From Vibrio coralliilyticus ATCC BAA-450 (lineage in GTDB: Bacteria > Pseudomonadota > Gammaproteobacteria > Enterobacterales > Vibrionaceae), in the NCBI RefSeq assembly GCF_000176135.1, contig NZ_ACZN01000011.1:43771-107770 (forward strand): a stretch of 64,000 nt of DNA, read 5' to 3'. Under the pieces are notes generated by a model, which made no database searches, was not told the origin of the DNA, and was given only the letters and a program-made list of their open reading frames with translations. The position numbers were made by a program, and so were the translations under genes. Positions within the stretch are counted from its first letter, which is position 1. Every line of letters starts with the position of its first letter. Positions 25,992-34,058 of this stretch are shown here, one piece after another.

Positions 25992-27599
25992 TCAGTGTTG
26001 AGTTGGGTGGTTGATATAAACTGGGTTGGAGTAGAACCACAAGTCCTTCCACGCCATGGTAGCAATGTCTGATTGGTCTTTTTGAAGATCAGAGATTGGA
26101 TTACCTTGAGCATCCACGTATTTATCGGTGCCTTTCGGAGTATTTGAGCCACGTAAGCGCAGGTAATAAGGTTTCTCTTGTGCTGGAACGGTAAAGCTCA
26201 GTGATACTGTGTTTCCTTCTCTTGACCAGCTTTCGGTTCCGCTTTCGAAGCTCTGAATGACTTTGGCCAGATCTGTGTATGGCTGGTTATACATTTCATC
26301 ACCGGGTAGTAATACCTGATTGGTAATGGTGCCTACAATGACATCGACGAACTCGACGTTAACCGCGTCACCATTATTATTCGTTTCTGGCATAGTAAAT
26401 TGAATATTTACTGTGGCTGGCTGAGTGTGATCGATCGCTTGAACTTCGCCCATCTCAGCTTTGCGGCCGTTTTGGGTTACATGGAAATCGAGTTGTGTAA
26501 TCAGATCACCATGTGTCGCAAAAGATTTGCCGCTTTTTATTGCATTGATAATGCCTTGAGGTGACTCTTCAGTCAGGTACAAGTGCGTTTTGCTGTACTC
26601 ACCAGGCCAAAAATCTTTCAGCATGCTGTGAAAGTCACTTCCGACGAAAATCGAAAACTTATGACCTTCTGACAACAAAGCATCCCAGACGCCGCCAACT
26701 TTTGCTGTCATATAATCGAAGCCTCCATAGGTTGTTCCATGGTAGGCTTTATATTCCTTGCCTTGGATATCGGTCATCATGATTGGTAGGGTCATTTCAT
26801 AAGAGCCGCGAGCAGCTGGATTACGCTGATGTCCAGGCGCGCCTTCCATGCCTGCAAACACATTCGGTCCGGTTGCCAACATCTCGCGGATAATCTCAAT
26901 ACGATACTCGTGCTTGCGCGATGGGTGGTTTAGGGTAAAGAAGCTATTGGTTGGATGGTTTTGTTGTAGGTAAGCCACGCCATCCAGCATGTTTTGCTTG
27001 TCTGCTCCTCCCTCTGATTGGTCGCTTGGGTTGCCCTTGAAGTATTGGTTATGGAAACTATTGAGCTCAGCGGAGGTATGATAGCCTTCATCGATAAACA
27101 GCGTGGTGTGCTCATCTACGTACGGTGCAGTCCATTCCATCCCTTTTAATAGCAGTTTATCGCTAGCCAGCTCTTGTTGACGATAATTGTTCAGATGCTC
27201 CAGCATTATATTGGAGTTAAAGGCGTACTCGCGTTCGTGTTTGGCGTGTTCAAAGTTGTCTTTGGCATAGTCGTGGTTGTGTGGCTCTTGTTGATTGTTC
27301 CAATCTACGATAAACGAACCTTGCCGCGCCATTCGCCACATATTATCTGATGAGATTTCAAAGCTCTTAAAGCCTCCGTGATCGGTGGAAATCAGGTAGT
27401 CCATACCGTATTTGTTATAGCCGATGTCCAGCACGGAGGTAATCAAGTTATGGCCATCTGATGCCGTCGAGTGAATGTGCATGTCACCCGTCACCCAGCG
27501 TCCAGTTGGTGTCGTTTCAGTCTTAGCTGTTTCATCTTCACAGCCGGAAAGTAGGGCCAAGAGCAAAAGGAGGGCTGTGTTGTGTTTGTTGATTTTCAT
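25992..27599 (-). CDS. PHP-domain lipoprotein, predicted metal-dependent phosphoesterase
   Basis: The 535-residue protein has a lipoprotein signal peptide (lipobox LLSGC, Cys 20), so it is probably anchored to the outer membrane. The PHP domain starts with MHIHSTASDGHN (first metal motif HxH) and STDHGGF. Later HPSRKHEY and VGSDFHSM motifs provide further metal ligands. PHP enzymes hydrolyse phosphoesters with a trinuclear metal centre; this secreted version may release phosphate from nucleotides, phospholipids or inositol phosphates. The C-terminal 150 residues look like a beta-sandwich. Convergent with the response regulator, with an eight-base gap. Substrate unknown. Confidence 0.75.
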   Translation of the reverse strand: MKINKHNTALLLLLALLSGCEDETAKTETTPTGRWVTGDMHIHSTASDGHNLITSVLDIGYNKYGMDYLISTDHGGFKSFEISSDNMWRMARQGSFIVDWNNQQEPHNHDYAKDNFEHAKHEREYAFNSNIMLEHLNNYRQQELASDKLLLKGMEWTAPYVDEHTTLFIDEGYHTSAELNSFHNQYFKGNPSDQSEGGADKQNMLDGVAYLQQNHPTNSFFTLNHPSRKHEYRIEIIREMLATGPNVFAGMEGAPGHQRNPAARGSYEMTLPIMMTDIQGKEYKAYHGTTYGGFDYMTAKVGGVWDALLSEGHKFSIFVGSDFHSMLKDFWPGEYSKTHLYLTEESPQGIINAIKSGKSFATHGDLITQLDFHVTQNGRKAEMGEVQAIDHTQPATVNIQFTMPETNNNGDAVNVEFVDVIVGTITNQVLLPGDEMYNQPYTDLAKVIQSFESGTESWSREGNTVSLSFTVPAQEKPYYLRLRGSNTPKGTDKYVDAQGNPISDLQKDQSDIATMAWKDLWFYSNPVYINHPTQH

Positions 27600-28011
27600 A
27601 GGAAGAAATTGCTAGCAGATCGTCAAAAGCCGCAGAGTCTATTGTCTGAATATGAAAGTTAGGTTGCGAATACATTTCAACGCTCAGACTCATTATGAAT
27701 CATCCTAAACAGCGTACTGCCCAACGATAGGATAGGGTGGATGTACAGTAATTAATTATTGGTGCGGGTTATGGTGTGACGAAGTGGTTTTTTTAATGGT
27801 GATGTTTTATTTGATGTAAACATTTTTATCTATTTGTTAAATAAAATGTTTTTAATATTATCCTTGGAAGCTTTTGTGCATCTCAATGTGATTTTTCTGC
27901 TTTTACCTCAATTATTGATAACCCGTTTAATTCGGCCTTACTTTTTGTAGTAAAACAAAATGCATAAGGTATGATACGCATATTGTTTTTTGCTGATAAT
28001 ACTAACAAGTC
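27600..28011. other. Intergenic control region of 0.4 kb between the PHP lipoprotein and LuxR-type genes
   Basis: The divergent spacer is AT-rich. It should hold promoters in both directions; I cannot assign them with confidence. ATGC-N14-GCAT around 27961-27982 and a small GTATGATAC palindrome inside it could be an operator for the LuxR-type gene. No RNA gene or ORF is evident. Confidence 0.35.
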
Positions 28012-28749
28012 ATGGATGTACGTAACGCTGACATGGAAGCGATGTGCCATGTATTCAAACGCTATGTTGAGTACATGGGAGTCGATCAGACGGTGTCTTT
28101 CTCTCGAGTGGATACACAACTTGAGCAAGTAAAAACCGTGTCGACTAACTATTCATGGCATCTGGCTTATTGGGGCGACGAGCTGTATAAAAACCTCCAT
28201 TCGCGTCTCAAGCCGGGCATTAACCTGTGGAACAGTCAAGGGGCCCACAATTTCCGTGAGTCAGCGAAAGCGAGCCATAACCGCGTCGATATCGTGACCA
28301 ATCAGGGCTCACAGTACGACATCCTCTCCATCTCTTTGCCAATCACGCCGTTACCTTGCGATGTGGTCAGTCAGGCGATTGCGTTCCGTCCTAAGGTCAA
28401 TCACCTTGCGCTTGAATGCTGGAGTGATAAAGAGATACAAATCTCTATTGATAGCTTGTCAGCCGCCAATTCAGTTCAGTCGAATTATGACGAAGAGAAA
28501 CCTTATGTGTTCGGCAATCTGACGCTGACACACGATGAGCTCACCAGTGTGCGTTACTTTCTTGAGATGAAAACCTTTCAAGAGGTGGCTCTGCTTCGAG
28601 GTTGCCAAGAGGCGGAAGAAGCGCGGCGACTCTATATCATCAAATGCAAACTGGGCTGTGAACCTCAGCCTGATTCGGTCTTCTTTAGAAAACTGGTGGA
28701 ACATGGAGTGACAGTCGCATGTCTGGACAGTTTCATCACGTATCGCTAA
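28012..28749 (+). CDS. LuxR-type transcriptional regulator (divergent GerE-like HTH)
   Basis: The 245-residue protein ends in a region that follows the LuxR/GerE pattern: LTHDELTSVRYFLEMKTFQEVALLRGCQEAEEARRL... then IKCKLGCEPQPDSVFFRKLVEHG. The motif order E-x-A-x-x-L and K-LG is kept, although the canonical T-V-x-x-H is degenerate. The N-terminal 170 residues look like a PAS- or autoinducer-like sensor (HLAYWGDELYKNLHSRLKPGINLW). It overlaps the VOC gene by 31 nt, so they are translationally linked. Signal and targets are unknown; the adjacent MFS transporter is the obvious target. Confidence 0.65.
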   Translation: MDVRNADMEAMCHVFKRYVEYMGVDQTVSFSRVDTQLEQVKTVSTNYSWHLAYWGDELYKNLHSRLKPGINLWNSQGAHNFRESAKASHNRVDIVTNQGSQYDILSISLPITPLPCDVVSQAIAFRPKVNHLALECWSDKEIQISIDSLSAANSVQSNYDEEKPYVFGNLTLTHDELTSVRYFLEMKTFQEVALLRGCQEAEEARRLYIIKCKLGCEPQPDSVFFRKLVEHGVTVACLDSFITYR

Positions 28750-29102
28750 CGGTCAGCGATTTAGTCGCCAGCCAAAATTTCTATGCATTGTTTGGTTACC
28801 AGCTTGAACGAAGTTATCGGGATGAGCAGGTCACCATTCATATGTTGGAAAACCAAGGCTCGAGAATCGAGCTTTTTCATTTTTATGGGGACGTTTCAGC
28901 CCCAGTTTCTGAATCATTGATCGCGTTAAAAAGAGTGGGCATCACCCATTTCGCTTTACGTGTGAATGATCTTGAAGCCTTTCATAGAAAATTATCGGAA
29001 GTCACCAACATCACTACTATTTACAACGCTAGGCTAGGTAGTTTCCGTTACTTTTTCTGTTCAGACCCCGATGGAAATCAATTAGAACTTATAGAGGAGT
29101 AA
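28719..29102 (+). CDS. VOC (glyoxalase/dioxygenase superfamily) protein
   Basis: The 127-residue protein is one vicinal-oxygen-chelate unit: HHVSLTVSDLVASQNFYALFGYQLERSY, HMLENQGSRIELFHF, ITHFALRVNDLEAFHRKL and FFCSDPDGNQLELIEE. The His at the start of strand one and the Glu near the C-terminus are the usual metal ligands. Members include glyoxalase I, dioxygenases and antibiotic-binding proteins; which one this is cannot be told. It overlaps the LuxR-type gene by 31 nt and is followed six bases later by the MFS gene. Confidence 0.82.
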   Translation: MSGQFHHVSLTVSDLVASQNFYALFGYQLERSYRDEQVTIHMLENQGSRIELFHFYGDVSAPVSESLIALKRVGITHFALRVNDLEAFHRKLSEVTNITTIYNARLGSFRYFFCSDPDGNQLELIEE

Positions 29103-29108
29103 AACAGA

Positions 29109-30299
29109 ATGTCACTCACCTGGAAACAGCGCACCAGTGCTGTCCTTGGTAATGCCATGGAGTTTTATGATATCGCTGTATTCGCATCGATATCTATGTA
29201 CATTTCCCAGCTATTTGCCACCCAAGGCATTGAGCACTCAGAGCTGGTGGTGTGGGGCGTATTTGCCCTGAGATTTTTGATCCGACCTTTTGGCGGCGTT
29301 GTGATTGGCCGCTACGCCGACAAATACGGGCGTAAACGAGCACTGGTTTTTTGTAACCTTCTGACTGGCTTAGCTACGGTATCGATGGCATTTGTACCAG
29401 TCGACACGGTCGGACAGTACGTGGTGGTTGTGTTCTTGTTCTTCCAAATGATTCAAGCGTTTAGCTTTGGGGGCGAATACCCAACCCTAATCAATTACCT
29501 TCTCTACGATGCGAAGAAATCAGAACGCTCACGTGTGAGCAGCTTGATTGTTGCGAGTTCTATTGTCGGTGTCATCATTTCTCTCCTTATCGTTGCAGGC
29601 TTAGAGCATTACTTAACGGCAGAAGAAATGAGTGCTTGGGGCTGGCGAGTGCCGCTGCTAGTGGGTGTCGCGAACATTATCGTAAGCTTATATTTGCGTC
29701 TTTCTCTACCTGAATTGCCGAAAGCAGAAGCGGTAGCAAGTAAGTCGAGCCGTCAGATCATTGCCAAAGTGTTTTGTATCTCCATTCTTGGTGCGGTGGT
29801 GTTCTATGTTCAGAACCTAGCGAGCGGTATCTTGGGCAAAGCGATGGGGATTGAGAACCTCGCACTGATCAACTCGTCAGTACTGGTGGTATTGCTGTTC
29901 GTATTTTCGTTTGTCGTCGACAAAAGTTCCTCACCACAACAAGCATTTAAAGTCGGAGCGCTGTTTATGCTGTTTGCAGCGGTCCCCTTGTTTGCGCTAC
30001 TTGGTTCCAGCGAATTCATCTGGCAAGCGTTAGCAGTGTTGGGTATCAGTACGTTGGCAGCGATTATTTTAGGTAACTTGGCCGCGCTGTTATGGCAGCA
30101 ATCTGCTAACCAAACCACCAGCTTAGGTATTGGTTATAACATTGCATTGTCTATCTTTGGTGGCCTAACACCACTGATCGTGACAGAAGCCATGCTGCTT
30201 AGCTCCGCCTATGTGGGTGTTTATGTTGCGATCGCGACATTACCGGGGCTAGCAGTGCTGTATCGCTTCGAGAAAGGTAACCAGTTAAGCTATCAGTAA
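29109..30299 (+). CDS. MFS transporter, metabolite:H+ symporter-like
   Basis: The 396-residue protein has about 12 membrane helices. The N-terminal GNAMEFYDIAVFASISMYISQLF and the loop 2-3 motif GRYADKYGRKRAL are characteristic of the MHS/ProP/ShiA branch, whose members take up organic acids or osmolytes by proton symport. GGEYPTLINYLLYDAKKSERSRVSSL is a further family hallmark. It is shorter than ProP (500). Third gene of a unit with the LuxR-type regulator and VOC protein, suggesting uptake and sensing of one metabolite. Substrate unknown. Confidence 0.85.
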   Translation: MSLTWKQRTSAVLGNAMEFYDIAVFASISMYISQLFATQGIEHSELVVWGVFALRFLIRPFGGVVIGRYADKYGRKRALVFCNLLTGLATVSMAFVPVDTVGQYVVVVFLFFQMIQAFSFGGEYPTLINYLLYDAKKSERSRVSSLIVASSIVGVIISLLIVAGLEHYLTAEEMSAWGWRVPLLVGVANIIVSLYLRLSLPELPKAEAVASKSSRQIIAKVFCISILGAVVFYVQNLASGILGKAMGIENLALINSSVLVVLLFVFSFVVDKSSSPQQAFKVGALFMLFAAVPLFALLGSSEFIWQALAVLGISTLAAIILGNLAALLWQQSANQTTSLGIGYNIALSIFGGLTPLIVTEAMLLSSAYVGVYVAIATLPGLAVLYRFEKGNQLSYQ

Positions 30300-30315
30300 G
30301 GCACAGAAGTGATAA

Positions 30316-30342
30316 TTTGGGCATCAAGTTCAGATGCCCAAA
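30316..30342. terminator. Possible bidirectional terminator between MFS and asnB genes
   Basis: TTTGGGCATC pairs with GATGCCCAAA around a seven-base loop between the convergent genes. No long T-run follows on either strand. Confidence 0.55.
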
Positions 30343-30351
30343 TCAGATTAC

Positions 30352-31995
30352 TTAGGCTGATTCACTATTGCGATGAATATTCTTCACTGCACGGCCTGAC
30401 GGATCTGCACAAGACTGGAAGGATTCATCCCAAGCGATAGCATTAGGAGTCGAACAAGCTATTGTTTTGCCATGAGGAACACAAAGAACTGCTGAGCTGC
30501 CTCCGAAAAAGCTTTCAAAGATACTCCGGTATAAATAACCTTCTTTCGTTAACGGTGTGTTTGTTGGGTACTTTAAACTAGCTCTTTCCATCTCTGGTGT
30601 GGAGACTTTAGTTTCAGCATAAGAATGGATTTTATCAATCCAAGAATATCCAACCCCATCAGAAAATTGTTCTTTTTGTCGCCATAGAATCTCATCAGGC
30701 AAGTAGTCGATGAAGGCTTCACGAAGAACTTTCTTTTCAATCACACCGTTACCACACATCTTTGAATTGGGGTTTAGAGTCATCGCACATTCCACAAACT
30801 CTTTATCTAAGAAAGGAACGCGGCTCTCAACTCCCCAGGCTGCCATAGCTTTGTTTGATCTAAGGCAATCGTATTTATGAAGTTGTTCTAGTTTAAGAAC
30901 GGTTTCATCATGAAATTCTTTAGCATTTGGAGCCTTGTGGAAGTACAAGTAACCACCGAAGAGCTCATCACTTCCTTCTCCAGATAAAACCATCTTCAAT
31001 CCCATAGCCTTAATCTGCCTAGCCATTAAGTACATGGGTGTTGCAGCTCGAATAGTAGTTATATCGTAAGTTTCTAGATGGTAAATAACATCTTTAATTG
31101 CATTAATGCCATCTTCAATATTGTAAATCACTTCATGGTGAATGGTTCCAATACTATTTGCCACCTCTCTAGCTGCTTTTAAGTCAGGAGAGTTTTTTAG
31201 ACCAACAGCGAATGAATGCAAAGGATTAAGACCCTTCGAACGCCTTATTTTCTGAGCGACAGATGCAATGATTGAAGAATCTAGCCCTCCAGATAATAGT
31301 AGGCCGAATGGAACATCACACATCATGTGCTTTTCGATAGATGTACATAATGAGTCGTGAATAACTTTCAAGTTGGAAACGTTATTTTTGACTGAGTCAT
31401 ACTCTTTCCAAGAGTAATGATTGTATTGTTGTGGAGTATCACCATCTTTGCTCCAAATATAGTGACCAGGTGGAAAATCCATAACGACATCACATATATC
31501 GATAAGTGCCTTCATCTCAGAAGCTACATAAAGATTATTATTTTTATCAAATCCGTAGTAGAGCGGTATTATTCCTATAGGATCTCTCCCTATTAAGTAG
31601 TTGTCCGTTTTGGAGTCATAGATTGCGAAGGCATACATACCACTTAAATAATTAAACAGTTCAACACCATATTTATTGAATAATGGAATTATTACTTCAC
31701 AGTCTGAATTAGTTTCAAAATAATATGAATTAGAATAATTATTTTTGAGTTCAATATGGTTGTATATCTCACCATTTGCAGCAAGATATAAATCTAGTTC
31801 GTTGCTATGAATTGGTTGCTTACCATTTTCAATACCAATAATAGATAACCTTTCATGGGTCATTGAAAATGTGTCATTGGATATGGATGACGAGTCATCT
31901 GGACCTCTATGTCTAATTTTTTTAGACATTTTCAGAGCTGTCTCTTTTAGGTTTTTATTTTTATATTTTGAGTGTATAAATATAAACCCACACAT
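30352..31995 (-). CDS. asnB: AsnB-type glutamine-dependent asparagine synthetase
   Basis: The 547-residue protein starts MCGF, so Cys2 is the N-terminal nucleophile of the glutaminase domain. The ATP pyrophosphatase motif SGGLDSS lies at residues 235-241. The C-terminal tail (ACSTPNAIAWDESFQ, DPSGRAV) is close to E. coli AsnB, so it is a true AsnB relative with both active sites intact. It would amidate aspartate, or a similar acid, with glutamine and ATP. It is the last gene of an AT-rich five-gene operon with a diiron N-oxygenase, rubredoxin and reductase. I infer a role in that pathway, because vibrios usually have another asnB elsewhere (not visible here). Confidence 0.9.
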   Translation of the reverse strand: MCGFIFIHSKYKNKNLKETALKMSKKIRHRGPDDSSSISNDTFSMTHERLSIIGIENGKQPIHSNELDLYLAANGEIYNHIELKNNYSNSYYFETNSDCEVIIPLFNKYGVELFNYLSGMYAFAIYDSKTDNYLIGRDPIGIIPLYYGFDKNNNLYVASEMKALIDICDVVMDFPPGHYIWSKDGDTPQQYNHYSWKEYDSVKNNVSNLKVIHDSLCTSIEKHMMCDVPFGLLLSGGLDSSIIASVAQKIRRSKGLNPLHSFAVGLKNSPDLKAAREVANSIGTIHHEVIYNIEDGINAIKDVIYHLETYDITTIRAATPMYLMARQIKAMGLKMVLSGEGSDELFGGYLYFHKAPNAKEFHDETVLKLEQLHKYDCLRSNKAMAAWGVESRVPFLDKEFVECAMTLNPNSKMCGNGVIEKKVLREAFIDYLPDEILWRQKEQFSDGVGYSWIDKIHSYAETKVSTPEMERASLKYPTNTPLTKEGYLYRSIFESFFGGSSAVLCVPHGKTIACSTPNAIAWDESFQSCADPSGRAVKNIHRNSESA

Positions 31996-32005
31996 AAGCT
32001 TACCT

Positions 32006-32950
32006 TTAATTTTTTATTATTTTCCATACTGCTTGTTCGTTTAATTTAATCAATATTGAGATCAACTTCATAACGATAGCAGTATAAATAAATCTAACGA
32101 CTAAAATCCAAAACAATGCTCCACCCATCATGAATATAATTATAGTATCTTCTATTATTGAGTGGAATAAGTTCATCGAGGTAACGGAAAGCAGAACATC
32201 ATCCTCATCTAACTCTCCTTTCTCTACTTCTTCAAGGAGTAGAGCTCCCCCATACACGAGTCCAAGTGTCATACCAACAAATGTTATAGGAGCACAGTTT
32301 TTTGAGACTCCTATTAAGCTAAAATATGGAGATAGTATTTTTCCTAACTTATGAACTAGGTTAAATTTTTTCAGTAAATCAAGAGTTAGGACTAGTCCAA
32401 CTAGCATGAAATATACCAAAATATAGCTCTTTAATTGAGATACACACCATGAAGAAAATGATTCTTGTAGTGAACTTGCCTCACCTATCATCACAAGTGC
32501 AGGCTCATTTAATAGGTTGAAAGTATTGAACGCAAAGTTAAATAAATAGGCAAGAATTAATGATCCACTTAGTCTTAAAATAAGTGAGAAAATAGCACTC
32601 ACGCCACACTTTTGAACCATGCGAATCTCAAGAGGAAGGCCATGTGATATTAACATCATAATCCCAAGAATTGTTACTTGAGCTGATGTTACTTCAACGT
32701 TACCAATTAACGTTACGAAGAGTAATGCACCTGTCCATAAATTAGTAAACATGGTTACAGCCCATACCAGCCCCATAATTCCTGGGAGGCCAACTGATAT
32801 CATGATTGGCTCTAATAAAGTACCGATAAAGTGTATTCCTCCTACTTCATCCAATAGCTTGACACTTATTGCAATTGGTATCATTAGCTTTATTACACTT
32901 ATCCACAATAGAAATGAGCTTCTAATGCTTGATTTAATAAATTCAGTCAT
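32006..32950 (-). CDS. Nucleoside-recognition (Gate) domain membrane protein
   Basis: The 314-residue hydrophobic protein has eight or more membrane helices. Patterns such as GLPGIMGLVWAVTMFTNLWTGALLF and MLISHGLPLEIRMVQKCG, and the second-half CAPITFVGMTLGLVYGGALLLEE, recall the Gate/nucleoside-recognition domain proteins (SpmA/YjiH-like). Their substrates are mostly unproven. It sits 10 bp before asnB and seven bp after the diiron oxygenase gene, inside one operon. Export or import of the pathway's product or precursor is a reasonable inference but not shown. Confidence 0.68.
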   Translation of the reverse strand: MTEFIKSSIRSSFLLWISVIKLMIPIAISVKLLDEVGGIHFIGTLLEPIMISVGLPGIMGLVWAVTMFTNLWTGALLFVTLIGNVEVTSAQVTILGIMMLISHGLPLEIRMVQKCGVSAIFSLILRLSGSLILAYLFNFAFNTFNLLNEPALVMIGEASSLQESFSSWCVSQLKSYILVYFMLVGLVLTLDLLKKFNLVHKLGKILSPYFSLIGVSKNCAPITFVGMTLGLVYGGALLLEEVEKGELDEDDVLLSVTSMNLFHSIIEDTIIIFMMGGALFWILVVRFIYTAIVMKLISILIKLNEQAVWKIIKN

Positions 32951-32957
32951 AAGATCC

Positions 32958-33881
32958 CTATACCTCTATACCTGCACTTTTTAGTGTCTGCGTTGCTGAT
33001 GAGTAGTCGAGTATTCCGAGGTTTTTTAGAAAAGCGATGGTCGGCCTTGCAGCAAGGAGCATTTCTTCCATCAAAACATCTTGAGTGTACACTTCAGATA
33101 TAATCTTTCTGGATTCATTACGATTTATCCCAGAAGCTTGAGAAAAGTAGAATCCTAGTCTATCAATATCCGGATAACTCCTAGCAATAGTGGTTTCAGC
33201 ATATATTTTTGCAACAATTTCTCTTTGCCTATCATTAAAATTTTCCCAGGACCACTTTCCTAGTGCTCTGAACTGAGATGCATGGACTACTTCATCTTCT
33301 TGGTGGGAACGACAGTTATCAACTACTGCTGAATTAATTAGCTCATCATTTGTGAATAACCCTAATTCTTTAGAGATCCTCGTCTCAGTAACTACACCAA
33401 TTATCATATTAAATATAGCGATATCTCTTTCAGTCTCCAAAAACTCTTTCTTGTCAAATAGCTTTCTCAAAAATAATGGCATTTCCTTGTCTTTCTCATA
33501 CACTTCCAGATGAAATAAATCTTTTATTGCATTTATAAATGTAAGAGCTTGGGCTGCGTGATGACCTTCATCTGTCACAAGTTTATATAAATCTTCCAGC
33601 GGGGTTTGTGGAACTTCAATTGGTAGAAGATGTAAATCTCTGATAGCGGGGATCACAATATTGTGCTCCACAGCGATTGTATCGTGTAAGAAACCTAGAA
33701 ACTGTGCAGCCCCAAATTTTTGGCTATCAAATTCATTAGAAAAGTAAGGTTCTAGGCTTCTATTTTTAGGATAAAAAACTTTATTTTTTTCAATTTTTAC
33801 TTCGGTTTGAAAAAATTGATCTGTGAAAGTGGGATTTTTGCTGAGCTCAGAAAAAGTCAGATAGTTTGGATATGAATTCAT
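32958..33881 (-). CDS. AurF-like diiron N-oxygenase
   Basis: The 307-residue protein carries all seven metal ligands of AurF, p-aminobenzoate N-oxygenase: E72, E105, H108 (DEGHH), E166 (VTETRIS), H193, E197 and H200 (HQEDEVVH). The spacings (33, 3, 58, 27, 4, 3) almost match those of AurF (35, 3, 57, 27, 4, 3). AurF and CmlI oxidise aryl amines to nitro groups; HamC and PvfB-type relatives act on amino-acid-derived amines. A substrate amine or amide made with the help of AsnB is plausible. It lies immediately downstream of its own rubredoxin and reductase genes, which would feed electrons. Substrate unknown. Confidence 0.82.
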   Translation of the reverse strand: MNSYPNYLTFSELSKNPTFTDQFFQTEVKIEKNKVFYPKNRSLEPYFSNEFDSQKFGAAQFLGFLHDTIAVEHNIVIPAIRDLHLLPIEVPQTPLEDLYKLVTDEGHHAAQALTFINAIKDLFHLEVYEKDKEMPLFLRKLFDKKEFLETERDIAIFNMIIGVVTETRISKELGLFTNDELINSAVVDNCRSHQEDEVVHASQFRALGKWSWENFNDRQREIVAKIYAETTIARSYPDIDRLGFYFSQASGINRNESRKIISEVYTQDVLMEEMLLAARPTIAFLKNLGILDYSSATQTLKSAGIEV

Positions 33882-33897
33882 TATTATTCCTTTATTA

Positions 33898-34044
33898 TTA
33901 GTTATTAATTAGTTGGAAAGCATCTTTTCCTTCATCACATTCTGGACAAATGTAATCATCTGGCAGATTATGAAATAAATGTTCATTTTCTTCACTTTTT
34001 TCGTCATATATGTACCCACATACAACGCATACATACTTTTTCAC
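33898..34044 (-). CDS. Short rubredoxin (48 residues)
   Basis: A small gene too short for most ORF calls. It translates as MKKYVCVVCGYIYDE... with C6-X2-C9, and PDDYICPECDEGKDAF with C33-X2-C36, the four-cysteine iron site of rubredoxin. The loop between the cysteine pairs is 23 residues instead of about 29, and the usual Gly after the last Cys is Asp. The GTG start has GGAG six bases upstream. It is 13 bp after the reductase stop and 16 bp before the diiron gene. Likely electron carrier between the two. Confidence 0.88.
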   Translation of the reverse strand: MKKYVCVVCGYIYDEKSEENEHLFHNLPDDYICPECDEGKDAFQLINN

Positions 34045-34058
34045 TATTTTCTCCTTTT

